Source: UBA1426 sp050953365
GTDB taxonomy: Bacteria; Bacillota; Clostridia; Peptostreptococcales; Anaerovoracaceae
NCBI GenBank assembly: GCA_050953365.1
Contig: JBMNMN010000022.1
Coordinates: 1 to 21,717, forward strand
Direction of reading: 5' to 3'
DNA length: 21,717 nucleotides
Below, piece by piece: positions 8,020 to 15,644 of the stretch (positions within the stretch are counted from its first letter, which is position 1; the number at the start of each line of letters is the position of its first letter). The position numbers and the translations under genes were made by a program. The notes beneath the pieces are model-generated. The model ran no database searches, was not told where the DNA came from, and saw only the letters and a list, made by a program, of their open reading frames with translations.

Positions 8020-8655
8020 TTATTCCCTTTCGGACTTCCTTGCGAGTTTCAGCCCTCTTGCGTACTTGCTGGTATCCAAAGGAATCAACCCGTATTTTTC
8101 CCTCAATATGTCTCCTAAGGCTGTAACATCTTCTTGTTCACCGGTAAACAGTTCAATCTCAAGTTCGCAAATGGGCAGTTCCCCTTCATTTGTCAAAATC
8201 TCGCCCGTATCAATGGCAAGCTCCATAATGCTTTTCCCGTAATCGACTCGGAGTCTCCTGCGGATATAATTCATTTCCAGGATGCTGTGAAGACGCTCGT
8301 TTCCGATAAGTTCCAGCATGGCTCTTCCCTGTTCACTTTCTTTGAAGATCTCTGCGGAGGGTTCCAAAAAGCACGCCGGATCATCTACCGGAACGTTTAC
8401 TTCCTCGCGCTTATGCAAGCCTTCACTGCTGCTCCCGTTCCATTTCAGAGATGCGACGATTTTGTTGCCTTCCATCCTTACGCGAAAAGCTACATCATTC
8501 TTTAATAGAATGCCCGCATCTGTATCAAAATAAGCGGATTTCATATAAACAGCTTCCCGTGAAGCCGGATCTCCGATCTCTTCCAGGAGTTCATCTTCCC
8601 ATATTGCATCTGCCACCTCTTTATCAGCGATGGCATATTTCATTTCTATTTCCAT
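8020..8655 (-). CDS. CYTH-domain protein (triphosphate tunnel metalloenzyme family)
   Basis: The 211-residue product begins with MEIEMKYAI, which holds the ExExK signature (Glu2, Glu4, Lys6) of CYTH/TTM proteins. The expected alternation of acidic and basic beta strands follows: AFRVRMEGNKIVASLKW, HKREEVNV, YIRRRLRVDYG, MELAIDTG and CELEIELFTG. These strands form a tunnel that binds triphosphates with divalent metal. Members include inorganic triphosphatase, thiamine triphosphatase and class IV adenylate cyclase; sequence alone does not say which activity this one has, though simple tripolyphosphatases are frequent in bacteria. GAGG lies about ten bases before the chosen ATG. It is the last gene before a terminator and follows mnmA by about 70 bp. 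Confidence 0.85.
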   Translation of the reverse strand: MEIEMKYAIADKEVADAIWEDELLEEIGDPASREAVYMKSAYFDTDAGILLKNDVAFRVRMEGNKIVASLKWNGSSSEGLHKREEVNVPVDDPACFLEPSAEIFKESEQGRAMLELIGNERLHSILEMNYIRRRLRVDYGKSIMELAIDTGEILTNEGELPICELEIELFTGEQEDVTALGDILREKYGLIPLDTSKYARGLKLARKSERE

Positions 8656-8724
8656 AGGTTGACCTCAGTATTTCATAGAATGATAAAATAAAGCTATAAC
8701 ATTCTAATATTTTACCATTGTTTC
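8656..8724 (-). promoter_or_regulatory. Short intergenic region with inverted repeat before the CYTH gene
   Basis: On the minus strand TAGAATG and CATTCTA form a 7-bp inverted repeat separated by 17 AT-rich bases, upstream of the CYTH ribosome binding site. It is not followed by a T-run, so it is not a convincing terminator. It could be an operator or chance symmetry; no clear -35/-10 pair was found. Confidence 0.25.
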
Positions 8725-9816
8725 TCATATATCGCAAGAAAAAGAAATCGTCCCTCCGCCCACAACAACATCCTTATCATAAAAGACCACAGCTTGTCCG
8801 GGTGTAATTGCCCGCTGGGGTTTGTCAAAGACCACACGGATATTGCCGTTTTCCATGGGATGGATGACAGCTTCTGTTTCCGGCTGCTTATACCTTGTTT
8901 TAACCGTAACCTCCATGGGCGCATCCAATTTACCGATGGAAATGAGATTTACATCTCTGGCAACAAGGCTTTGGCTGAGAAGGTCCTCCGGATCGCCTAA
9001 CGTTACCGTATTGTTTTCCCGGTCTATCTTTGTTACATATTTACGGCGGTCAAAGCTGATATTCAGCCCCCTTCGCTGACCGATGGTATAATGAATAAGT
9101 CCCTTATGCCTGCCGATTACATTGCCTTCCGTGTCGATAAAGTCGCCGGGAGCGGATTCGACTCCCATGGTATTTGTCAGAAATCCCGCATAATCGTTAT
9201 CTTTGACAAAGCAAATATCCTGGCTGTCCGGCTTGCGGGCGTTTACCAGGTTTTTTTCTTCGGCTATTTCCCGGACCTGGCTTTTTAGCATATTCCCAAG
9301 GGGAAACAGGGTTCTGGCCAGCTCCTGCTGTGTCATGGCATAAAGAACGTAAGTCTGGTCTTTCGAGGCATCCTTGGCCTTTTTTAATAGATATCTTTGC
9401 TTTTCCTCATCAAACTCCACTCTGGCATAATGCCCCGTAGCGATATAATCGTATCCGAGGAGGAGAGCCCGCTCCAACAGCTTGCTGAATTTAATATATC
9501 TATTGCAATCAATACAGGGATTGGGCGTTTCCCCTTTCTGATAGGCATCTGCAAATCGTTCCATTACGTCCCTTCGGAAATGCAGCCCGAAATTAAACAC
9601 GTAATGGCGAAAACCCAAACGCCGGGCTACAATCTGCGCATCCTCCACGTCGGTGATGGAGCAGCAGGTCCGTGTCCGATCGTCGATGCCCAAATCTTCA
9701 TTGTCGTAGAGCTTCAGCGTGGCCCCGCAGACATCGTAGCCCTGTTCCTGCAACAGCGCCGCTGCTACGGAGCTATCCACTCCTCCGCTCATAGCTACCA
9801 TTACTTTTTTCTTCAT
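8725..9816 (-). CDS. mnmA: tRNA-specific 2-thiouridylase MnmA
   Basis: Starting at MKKKVMVAMSGG, the product has 363 residues, the usual MnmA length. The N-type ATP pyrophosphatase loop SGGVDS is at residues 10-15. The two catalytic cysteines are Cys101 in TPNPCIDCN and Cys202 in SQDICFV. The central GHYAR and KDQTYVLY motifs and the C-terminal GQAVVFYD barrel are as in the family. MnmA thiolates U34 at the wobble position of tRNAs for Lys, Glu and Gln, using sulfur delivered by a cysteine desulfurase. The frame extends 11 codons upstream to another ATG at 9849, but that one has no ribosome binding site and the family starts at MKKKV. It lies close behind metY on the same strand. Confidence 0.96.
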   Translation of the reverse strand: MKKKVMVAMSGGVDSSVAAALLQEQGYDVCGATLKLYDNEDLGIDDRTRTCCSITDVEDAQIVARRLGFRHYVFNFGLHFRRDVMERFADAYQKGETPNPCIDCNRYIKFSKLLERALLLGYDYIATGHYARVEFDEEKQRYLLKKAKDASKDQTYVLYAMTQQELARTLFPLGNMLKSQVREIAEEKNLVNARKPDSQDICFVKDNDYAGFLTNTMGVESAPGDFIDTEGNVIGRHKGLIHYTIGQRRGLNISFDRRKYVTKIDRENNTVTLGDPEDLLSQSLVARDVNLISIGKLDAPMEVTVKTRYKQPETEAVIHPMENGNIRVVFDKPQRAITPGQAVVFYDKDVVVGGGTISFSCDI

Positions 9817-9880
9817 AATATATAAACCTTTTTGTTGAATCCCAGGCATAGGCCTGCATCACGGAATCTACCGCATACGA

Positions 9881-11167
9881 TTACAGAGCCTGCTCCAGGT
9901 CGTAAATCAAATCATCTATATGTTCGGTCCCAACGGACAGGCGGACGGTGTTGGGTCGAATACCCGAAGCCATCAACTCCTCTTCACTCATCTGGGAATG
10001 GGTCGTTGTAGCCGGATGGATTACAAGAGATTTCACGTCCGCTACATTTGCCAAGAGGGAGAAAAGCTGCAGTTTGTCGATAAATTCTGTCGCCTCTTTT
10101 CTCCCACCTTTTATCTCAAAGGTAAAGATGGAGCCTCCGCCTTTGGGGAAGTACTTCTTGTATAGAGTATAGTAGGGGCTGCCGGGAAGAGAAGGATGGT
10201 TCACCCTCTCCACCTTGGGATGATTGCTTAGAAAATCAACGATTTTCAATGTATTTTCCACATGGCGCTCAACTCTAAGGGACAGGGTCTCCAGCCCCTG
10301 CAGGAAAAGGAAAGAGTTGAAAGGACTCAATGCGGCTCCCGTATCACGCAGCAGGGTTACACGCGCTTTCACGATATATGCCGGCGCGCCGACTGCTTCC
10401 GCAAAGCGTATCCCATGGTAGCTTGGATCCGGTTCCGTCATACACGGGAATCTGCCAGATGCGGCCCAATCAAATTTACCGCTGTCAACGATGACGCCTC
10501 CGATGGAGGTTCCGTGGCCTCCGATAAACTTGGTGGCGGAATGAACTACGATATCAGCGCCATATTCTATGGGTCGAAGCAGATAAGGCGTCGCAAAGGT
10601 GTTATCCACAATAAGAGGGATTCCATAGCTATGGGCTGTTTTTGCCAGTTCTTCAATATCGATGATGCTGGAATTGGGATTGCCCAGGCTTTCGATAAAG
10701 ATTGCTTTCGTGTTGGGACGGATGACATTTTTAAAGCTGTCCTTTTCGTCCGGGTTTACAAAGGTTGTCTCGATGCCGAAATTTCTCAGGGTATTGGCAA
10801 AGAGGTTGTAGGTTCCTCCGTAAAGAGTATTTGCGGAAACGATGTGGTCGCCGGCATAGGCAATGTTCTGAATTGCATAGGTAATCGCCGCCGAACCGCT
10901 GGCAACCGCCAAGGCCGCCACACCGCCCTCCAGGGCTGCCATTCTCTTTTCAAATATGTCCGTAGTGGGATTCATAATGCGCGTGTAGATGTTTCCGCTT
11001 TGGGACAGATCAAAAAGGCCGGCAGCTTTTGCACAGTCATCGAAAACGTAGGATGTGGTCTGATAAATAGGTACGGCTCTCGCCCCGGTAGCCGGATCAG
11101 GCAACTCTTGACCTGCGTGAACCTGCAGTGTCTCAAACCTGAATTTTCTCTCTTTTGTATTTTTCAT
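9881..11167 (-). CDS. metY: O-acetylhomoserine sulfhydrylase (aminocarboxypropyltransferase)
   Basis: The 428-residue product has the size and motifs of MetY-type Cys/Met metabolism PLP enzymes. The N-terminal FETLQVHAGQ, AVPIYQTTSY and YTRIMNPTTD stretches are typical. The PLP-binding lysine is Lys213 in VVHSATKFIGGHGT. The region SGKFDWAASGRFPCMTEPDP is an insertion characteristic of O-acetylhomoserine sulfhydrylases rather than cystathionine gamma-synthases or lyases. It makes homocysteine from O-acetylhomoserine and sulfide (direct sulfhydrylation), feeding methionine synthesis. AAGGA lies about eleven bases before the ATG. The Nudix gene ends 35 bp upstream, leaving no room for an S-box riboswitch directly in front. 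Confidence 0.93.
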   Translation of the reverse strand: MKNTKERKFRFETLQVHAGQELPDPATGARAVPIYQTTSYVFDDCAKAAGLFDLSQSGNIYTRIMNPTTDIFEKRMAALEGGVAALAVASGSAAITYAIQNIAYAGDHIVSANTLYGGTYNLFANTLRNFGIETTFVNPDEKDSFKNVIRPNTKAIFIESLGNPNSSIIDIEELAKTAHSYGIPLIVDNTFATPYLLRPIEYGADIVVHSATKFIGGHGTSIGGVIVDSGKFDWAASGRFPCMTEPDPSYHGIRFAEAVGAPAYIVKARVTLLRDTGAALSPFNSFLFLQGLETLSLRVERHVENTLKIVDFLSNHPKVERVNHPSLPGSPYYTLYKKYFPKGGGSIFTFEIKGGRKEATEFIDKLQLFSLLANVADVKSLVIHPATTTHSQMSEEELMASGIRPNTVRLSVGTEHIDDLIYDLEQAL

Positions 11168-11202
11168 CGTCGATTATTCCTTTCCGCAAAATATTTTAAC
11201 AT

Positions 11203-11859
11203 CTATTTTACTGAATACGAATCTATTCGCAAGCAGTTTTCTTTCATTTTATTAATTAGATGTTGTGTGATCAAAGCGGTCATTCCCCAGATAGCATACC
11301 CTTTATATTGATAAATCGGTATGGAGGTGCTTCCCTTTCTCCAGTTGTATCCGTTGTTTTCGTTGATTTTTTCGTAAGGAAAATCCTCGGGAATTTTCGG
11401 ATAAACATCGGAATTGTACACCAAAGGCTCCGTCTCCATCAAATAGGAGACAGGCACAAAGAATATCTCTTTCACTTCATCCCGGCTTGCTGTAACGCTG
11501 ATGCAGGCATCGTAATCGATGATGCCCAAAAACGGATACATGGTAAAGTTGCTGTAAGTATGGAGATAGTCCAGAGGTGAAATAATCTGAATGTCCGACG
11601 GCCGGAGGCAAAGTTCTTCACATGCTTCCCGAATTGCGCACTCTTCAGGCGTTTCCCCCTCCTCAATCCTTCCTCCGGGGAAGGAAACCTGTCCCGGCTG
11701 GGTGCGCAGGGTCTCCGCTCTTACCTCGTATAAAATATGGGGTTCACCCTTTTGCTCCACCAAGGGGACCAACACGGAATAGTACCGATAATATCCCAGA
11801 GGTCCCGGTATATAGTCTTTAAAGACCATCTTGAAATCATCGATTGTCAGCTTGCTCAT
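11203..11859 (-). CDS. Nudix hydrolase, CoA pyrophosphatase-like
   Basis: The 218-residue product carries RTQPGQVSFPGGR, the motif that marks CoA-pyrophosphatase Nudix proteins (NudL/YeaB group), immediately followed by a Nudix box at residues 63-85. The box has Gly63, Glu69, Arg77-Glu78 and Glu81-Glu82 in the expected places. The usual second-last Gly of the box is Cys84 here, which does not touch the metal-binding glutamates. Enzymes of this group cut CoA or its thioesters to phosphopantetheine and 3',5'-ADP. The C-terminal half has a typical VPVSYLM and a YPYKGYAIWGMTA-like end (here IYQYKGYAIWGMTA). GGGGG precedes the ATG, and the Smr-domain gene ends 12 bp upstream. Confidence 0.85.
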   Translation of the reverse strand: MSKLTIDDFKMVFKDYIPGPLGYYRYYSVLVPLVEQKGEPHILYEVRAETLRTQPGQVSFPGGRIEEGETPEECAIREACEELCLRPSDIQIISPLDYLHTYSNFTMYPFLGIIDYDACISVTASRDEVKEIFFVPVSYLMETEPLVYNSDVYPKIPEDFPYEKINENNGYNWRKGSTSIPIYQYKGYAIWGMTALITQHLINKMKENCLRIDSYSVK

Positions 11860-11871
11860 CTCGTTGTCCCC

Positions 11872-12216
11872 CTATTTCAAAAGCACAACAGTCACACCAT
11901 AATTACCCGAAATCCGGGATTCGTAATCTCTGAGTCCCGGACATGTGCTTAAGATTGTGCGCTTTTTTTCTATCCATCGTTCTCCCGGGCAAGTCATCCG
12001 AACTACACCTACCATAGATGGATCTCTTAATTTTTGGCTTACGGCCTGTTTTATTTTGCCTCCCGTACCGGAAGAGCCGTAACCGTGGATCAAAACAACG
12101 GCTCGTATTCCCTGCCTTTTACAGCTCATCAGTTGGTCAACCATGTTGCGGACCGCCATCTCAGCCGTTGGGTAACCGTATTCCAAATTCACTTCTCTCA
12201 CTTTGACTGCAGCCAT
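11872..12216 (-). CDS. Small Smr-domain protein
   Basis: From the ATG at 12216 the product has 114 residues. It is essentially a stand-alone Smr (MutS2 C-terminal-like) domain: the N-terminal VNLEYGYPTAEMAVRNMVDQ corresponds to the DLHGxxxxEA strand and helix (here the DLHG is replaced by NLEYG). The second motif is VVLIHGYGSSGTGGKIKQAV, matching the family's IxGxGxxSxxGxxLKxxV pattern. Smr domains bind or nick nucleic acids; free-standing ones are poorly understood. I chose this start because AAAGG lies eight bases upstream. A GTG at 12234 is in frame and would add six residues. It lies 28 bp after ansA and is probably part of the same transcript. Confidence 0.75.
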   Translation of the reverse strand: MAAVKVREVNLEYGYPTAEMAVRNMVDQLMSCKRQGIRAVVLIHGYGSSGTGGKIKQAVSQKLRDPSMVGVVRMTCPGERWIEKKRTILSTCPGLRDYESRISGNYGVTVVLLK

Positions 12217-12244
12217 ATTTACTACCTTTTTCACCCGCCGCCAT

Positions 12245-13258
12245 TTACAACACTTTTGTCAACTCTCCTCTAAGATTTTCCGCCATGAGCCGCTTAACTG
12301 TCTCAATATTATAACCCATGCTCAATAGGTAGTAAAGTTTGGCAACCGCCGCTTCCACTGTCATGTCGTATCCGCTTACTGCTCCCGCCTTTGCCAACTC
12401 TTCGCTGACCTCATATTCGCCTATGATGGCAGATCCTTTGAGGCATTGGGTGCAAACAACGATAATCGTGCCGTTGCGCTTTGCCCTTTCCAAGAGCTTC
12501 TGCATCGTTCCTTGCCTGTCCGGAATGTTACCGGCGCCGAATGCTTCTATGACAATTCCTTTCAGGTGTTCTGTCATAATATTTTCAAAGACTTCAAACT
12601 GAATGCCCGGAAATATTTTGAGAACAGCAATCTGATGTTGCCCGAATTCGGTCAACTTTAATCCGGAGCCGGGTTTGCGAATCATCTTGTCTTCAAGGGT
12701 AATTCTGACTCCCACCTCTGCCAGAGGAGGATAGTTGGGAGAATCAAAGGCCACCAAATCGTCTGCGCTGATCTTCGTTGCCCGATTCCCGCGGAGAAGC
12801 AGTCCGCCGAAATAAAGGCATACTTCCGGCACCGAATAGTTGCCTGCCAGGGTCAAGGCGGTAATCAAATTGTCCCGCGCGTCGTTGCGAATCTCACAGA
12901 GAGGAATTTGGGAACCGGTAAGAATGACCGGCTTTGTGAGGCCGTCAAGCATGAAGGAAAGAGCCGAGGCTGTGTACGCCATGGTGTCGGTACCGTGGAG
13001 AATAACGAACCCGTCGTAATGGTCGTATCTGCGTTCTATATCCCGCGCCATTTGTATCCATTCCTGCAGCGAGATATTGGATGAGTCCAGCAAAGGGTCG
13101 TATTCGATGAGATCAAAGGACGGCAGATTGGATGATCCCATGTTTGCAATCTCATTTAGCGCGGAATGAAGATGCGCTTTCCCGGGAGCATAACCGTTCT
13201 CCGTCTTTTCCATGCCTATGGTTCCGCCGGTATAAATAATGCATACTCTCTTTTTCAT
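12245..13258 (-). CDS. ansA: L-asparaginase, type I (cytoplasmic)
   Basis: Starting at MKKRVCIIYTGGTIG, the product has 337 residues, the length of type I asparaginases, and has no signal peptide. The first catalytic threonine is Thr13 in YTGGTIG, and the second Thr-Asp pair is Thr90-Asp91 in VILHGTDTMAYTAS. The sequence PVILTGSQIPLCEIRNDARDN follows in the usual place. It hydrolyses asparagine to aspartate and ammonia. GGAAGGAG lies directly before this ATG, which settles the start; a further ten codons upstream are open but lack such a site. A degenerate short tandem repeat fills the gap to ogt. Confidence 0.93.
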   Translation of the reverse strand: MKKRVCIIYTGGTIGMEKTENGYAPGKAHLHSALNEIANMGSSNLPSFDLIEYDPLLDSSNISLQEWIQMARDIERRYDHYDGFVILHGTDTMAYTASALSFMLDGLTKPVILTGSQIPLCEIRNDARDNLITALTLAGNYSVPEVCLYFGGLLLRGNRATKISADDLVAFDSPNYPPLAEVGVRITLEDKMIRKPGSGLKLTEFGQHQIAVLKIFPGIQFEVFENIMTEHLKGIVIEAFGAGNIPDRQGTMQKLLERAKRNGTIIVVCTQCLKGSAIIGEYEVSEELAKAGAVSGYDMTVEAAVAKLYYLLSMGYNIETVKRLMAENLRGELTKVL

Positions 13259-13274
13259 CCTTACTCCTTCCTGC

Positions 13275-13446
13275 GTACACAAGCGCAAAACTAAGACCGC
13301 GCACCAAAATTAAAATCACGTACAATACTAAAATCCAATACTAAATCGCGCTCAATACTAAAATCCAATACTAAATCGGCACAATACTATAATCACTGAC
13401 AGCTAAAATTGCACGCTATACTACATCGAGCATAATACAAAAATCG
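13275..13446. repeat. Degenerate short tandem repeat between ogt and ansA
   Basis: On the minus strand a 13-18 base unit of the form GATTT(T)AGTATTG plus a few variable bases occurs about ten times with drift. The clearest part is an exact 26-bp direct repeat at 13323-13348 and 13353-13378, period 30 bp. The repeat lies between the ansA ribosome binding site and the ogt stop codon. TATAGTATT-like stretches in it make promoter prediction unreliable. Confidence 0.7.
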
Positions 13447-13452
13447 AACTCT

Positions 13453-13929
13453 CTATAAATTTCGTTGCTCAAGCGCAAGCAACTGTTCCTTTATATGCAA
13501 TCCTCCGCCATATCCGACCAATTTCCCATCAGCACCGATAACGCGATGGCAGGGTATAACAATGGCAATGGGATTTCGATTGTTAGCCATTCCGATGGCC
13601 CTGCAGGCCTTAGGGTTTCCGACATGCTCCGCCATCTGTTTGTAACTCCTGGTTTCTCCATACGGAATGGTCAGCAGCGCTTCCCAGGCCGCCTTTTGAA
13701 ATGCGGTCCCTTCGGGCGCCAGCTTCAGTTCAAATACTTTACGCTCTCCCTCTAAGTATTCCCTAATTTGCCTCGCCGCTTCCTTTATTAACGGCGTTTC
13801 TTTCTGCGTCATCTGCCCAACATCTTTTGGGTCTTCTTTTTCAGCAAAAAAAATATCCGTAATGGCAGTTCCGTTTTCCGCAATACCGATTCTTCCTAAT
13901 TCCGTCTCGTAATAAAACACGTTCTTCAT
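13453..13929 (-). CDS. ogt: Methylated-DNA--protein-cysteine methyltransferase
   Basis: The 158-residue product contains the active-site motif IVIPCHRVIG with the acceptor Cys127, and the helix-turn-helix region ETRSYKQMAEHVGNPKACRAIGMANNRNP that inserts into DNA (motifs GETRSY and RAIGMANNRNP). It removes alkyl groups from O6-alkylguanine by irreversible transfer to its own cysteine. The length and the short N-terminal domain fit the Ogt/MGMT class. GGAGGAAT lies before the ATG, and thpR ends 32 bp upstream, so the two probably form one transcript. Confidence 0.95.
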   Translation of the reverse strand: MKNVFYYETELGRIGIAENGTAITDIFFAEKEDPKDVGQMTQKETPLIKEAARQIREYLEGERKVFELKLAPEGTAFQKAAWEALLTIPYGETRSYKQMAEHVGNPKACRAIGMANNRNPIAIVIPCHRVIGADGKLVGYGGGLHIKEQLLALEQRNL

Positions 13930-13961
13930 CTTTTATTCCTCCGGCCGCAATATGCATATGT

Positions 13962-14537
13962 TCAAATGTTATGGATCCCAACCTCATTGGCTAAATCATA
14001 TCGACTTACTTTAGTATATATCCTCCTGTTTCCGATCTGTTCGCTTTTGAATAAATACAAACTTGTAACCAGCATGGGTTTAAATTGGATTGTCGGAACA
14101 GCCCGTTTCACCCTTTCAAATTCTTCTTCAAAAATAATATCCTGGCCGATGGTAATGTGTGGGCTGTATTTTCTGCTCTCTCTCTGAAAACCGACAGGTT
14201 CAAGCGCAAGGTCAATCTCCTTTTGCAGGGAATGCAGAGCACCCACATCTCCGCCCAGACCAAGCCACAAAACCCGTATGGAATCCCGGCCTTTGAATAT
14301 CCCCGAGTCGGTCAATTTCAATTCAAACGGCGCATGTCTCTTACATATACCCGCCATGATAGCATCAATTTGCTTCCTTTGTTTCGGATCCACTTCGCTC
14401 AAGAATTTTAAAGTGAGGTGAAAGTTGTCCCGATGCTTCCATCGGCCTCTTTGGGCCTGCTGACGGTATTGCTGCTGCAAGTCCCGTATCTCATCTTTCA
14501 TACTGTCTTCAAAATCAATACCAATAAATGCTCGCAT
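13962..14537 (-). CDS. thpR: RNA 2',3'-cyclic phosphodiesterase (ThpR/LigT, 2H phosphoesterase)
   Basis: The 191-residue product begins MRAFIGIDFE, the usual first strand of ThpR, and has the two HxTx motifs of the 2H superfamily: HLTL at residues 40-43 and HITI at 127-130. These histidines and threonines form the active site that opens 2',3'-cyclic phosphates to 2'-phosphates on RNA ends. GAGAGG lies before the ATG. It is the first gene of the leftward block, with a good candidate promoter about 100 bp upstream (14635-14663). Confidence 0.93.
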   Translation of the reverse strand: MRAFIGIDFEDSMKDEIRDLQQQYRQQAQRGRWKHRDNFHLTLKFLSEVDPKQRKQIDAIMAGICKRHAPFELKLTDSGIFKGRDSIRVLWLGLGGDVGALHSLQKEIDLALEPVGFQRESRKYSPHITIGQDIIFEEEFERVKRAVPTIQFKPMLVTSLYLFKSEQIGNRRIYTKVSRYDLANEVGIHNI

Positions 14538-14634
14538 AATCCTCTCTCTTACCCTGCCGCATCTCTTTTTCTGCTATTTCAACATAGCATATCCGTCTCT
14601 CTTTCAATCAGAATGACCTCTTTCACATGCTTTC

Positions 14635-14663
14635 ATTATATTTCATTTTCCAATTATAGTCCA
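14635..14663 (-). promoter_or_regulatory. Candidate promoter for the thpR-ogt block
   Basis: On the minus strand TGGACT (14658-14663, four of six matches to TTGACA) is followed after 17 bp by a perfect TATAAT (14635-14640). A second TATAAT overlaps at 14653-14658 but has no good -35. The site lies 98 bp before the thpR start codon. Confidence 0.55.
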
Positions 14664-14674
14664 TGCGCTAATAT

Positions 14675-14794
14675 CTAATCATAACGTGTATGCTTTATCA
14701 TAACGTGACACAATTCACGAATTGCCCCACATTCCGGACAAAGCCAACGACTGGACTCTGATTCTCCTGAACTGGTGGTGTCCCCGCATTGCAT
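14675..14794 (-). CDS. Possible 39-residue zinc-ribbon-like small ORF or gene remnant
   Basis: A short frame reads MQCGDTTSSGESESS followed by RWLCPECGAIRELCHV and ends HTRYD. Cys3, Cys19 and Cys22 with Cys28 or His29 could form a zinc ribbon, and the CPECG knuckle is typical of one. There is no clear ribosome binding site before the ATG, so it may be the tail of a decayed gene rather than a live small protein. It lies just upstream of the candidate thpR promoter. I do not recognise a family. Confidence 0.25.
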   Translation of the reverse strand: MQCGDTTSSGESESSRWLCPECGAIRELCHVMIKHTRYD

Positions 14795-14836
14795 CTAATA
14801 GTTTCAACGATATTTAACTATGACCTCGAATCATAC

Positions 14837-15532
14837 CTAACCATTTCGGCGACAATCAAAAGAAATGGCTAAGTTCCACTTTATGCCCTAGCTCGAATAT
14901 TAACCATTTCGGCGACAATCAAAAGAAATGGCTAAGTTCCACTTTATGCCCTAGCTCGAATATTAACCATTTCGACTGGAATCAGGAAGAATAGTTAGTT
15001 TCTCCTTACAGCCTGACTGAAATGCTAAACCATTTCGTCTCAAATCACATAAAATAGTTAATTCACGCCAGCTATCTCGGCTTCAATACTAACCATTTCA
15101 TCAAATACCCTTTGAAGTGGTTAGAATCCATTCGGTGTAGGTGAATGCGATTCTAACCAGATTTCAAAGTTTTTTCTAAAATGGTTAGGATTCACTTGAG
15201 TCTACGGATGCGATTCTAACCAGCTTGCAAAATTTTCTCTAAAATGGTTAGGATTCTCCGGTGTAGGTGAATGCGATTCTAACCAGCTTGCAAAGTTTTC
15301 TCTAAAATAGTTAGGATTCTCCGGAGTAGGTGAATGCGATTCTAACCAGATTTCAAAGTTTTTTCTAAAATGGTTAGGATTCACTTGAGTCTACGGATGC
15401 GATTCTAACCAGCTTGCAAAATTTTCTCTAAAATGGTTAGGATTCTCCGGAGTAGGTGAATGCGATTCTAACCAGCTTGCAAAGTTTTCTCTAAAATAGT
15501 TAGGATTCTCCGGAGTAGGTGAATGCGATTCT
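14837..15532. repeat. 63-bp tandem array of palindromic units, left part
   Basis: Eleven full units and the start of a twelfth are seen, with the CTAACCA-type box at 14837, 14900, 14963, 15026, 15089, 15153, 15216, 15279, 15342, 15405, 15468 and the broken box at 15531. The period is 63 bp at all steps but one (64). Each unit has an imperfect palindrome of about 36 bp, CTAACCA(T) ... (A)TGGTTAG, then a 27-bp linker. The first two units are identical, and the last six form a 189-bp triplet present twice with one difference (15262 against 15451). Loops and linkers diverge toward the left edge while the palindrome arms are largely kept. The array continues after the IS256 element. Confidence 0.95.
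15524..15532. repeat. Target site duplication of the IS256 element, left copy
   Basis: TGCGATTCT is present here and again at 17121-17129, directly next to the element's ends. IS256-family elements usually make 8-9 bp duplications. The same nine bases also occur in every core repeat unit, so the exact length is uncertain by a base or so. Confidence 0.7.
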
Positions 15533-15571
15533 AGTTACGTCCGTATAATGGTGTAAATTAAAAAATAAAAA

Positions 15572-15644
15572 GAGAACATGTCTCTTCGTTCGGTTACAAT
15601 GTAGTTACCACAACAACAAAACCGGAGGTGAAGAAACATGTCTC
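15572..15644 (+). promoter_or_regulatory. Inverted repeat around the IS256 transposase start, with -10-like box in the loop
   Basis: The segment 15572-15593 (with ACATGT and TCTTC) is the imperfect complement of 15622-15644, which holds the ribosome binding site GGAGGTG and the ATG. A TACAAT at 15595-15600 lies in the loop, although its -35 is weak. RNA started from this box would lack the left arm; RNA reading in from outside would contain both arms and could hide the start site. Confidence 0.45.

Noticed and set aside
11168..11202. SAM-sensing riboswitch in front of metY
   Set aside because: Only 35 bp separate metY from the upstream gene, too little for an S-box, and no such fold is visible.
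10262..11311. 349-residue plus-strand frame
   Set aside because: It lies antisense to metY and the Nudix gene, which have clear catalytic motifs. It has no ribosome binding site and its translation resembles no protein family.
1..14537. tRNA or rRNA genes among the minus-strand block
   Set aside because: No cloverleaf with a TTC-G-A-rich arm or rRNA-like stretch was recognised, and coding density leaves almost no room.
15202..15384. Minus-strand frame with 21-residue repeats (NPNHFRENFASWLESH type)
   Set aside because: It is open only because 63 is divisible by three. A-type units put a TAG in this frame, there is no ribosome binding site, and diverged units do not keep the peptide.
14837..15532. 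CRISPR-like appearance (36-bp palindromic repeat, 27-bp spacer)
   Set aside because: The spacers are not unique; whole 63-bp and 189-bp blocks are duplicated, palindrome loops vary as much as spacers, and no cas gene is present.
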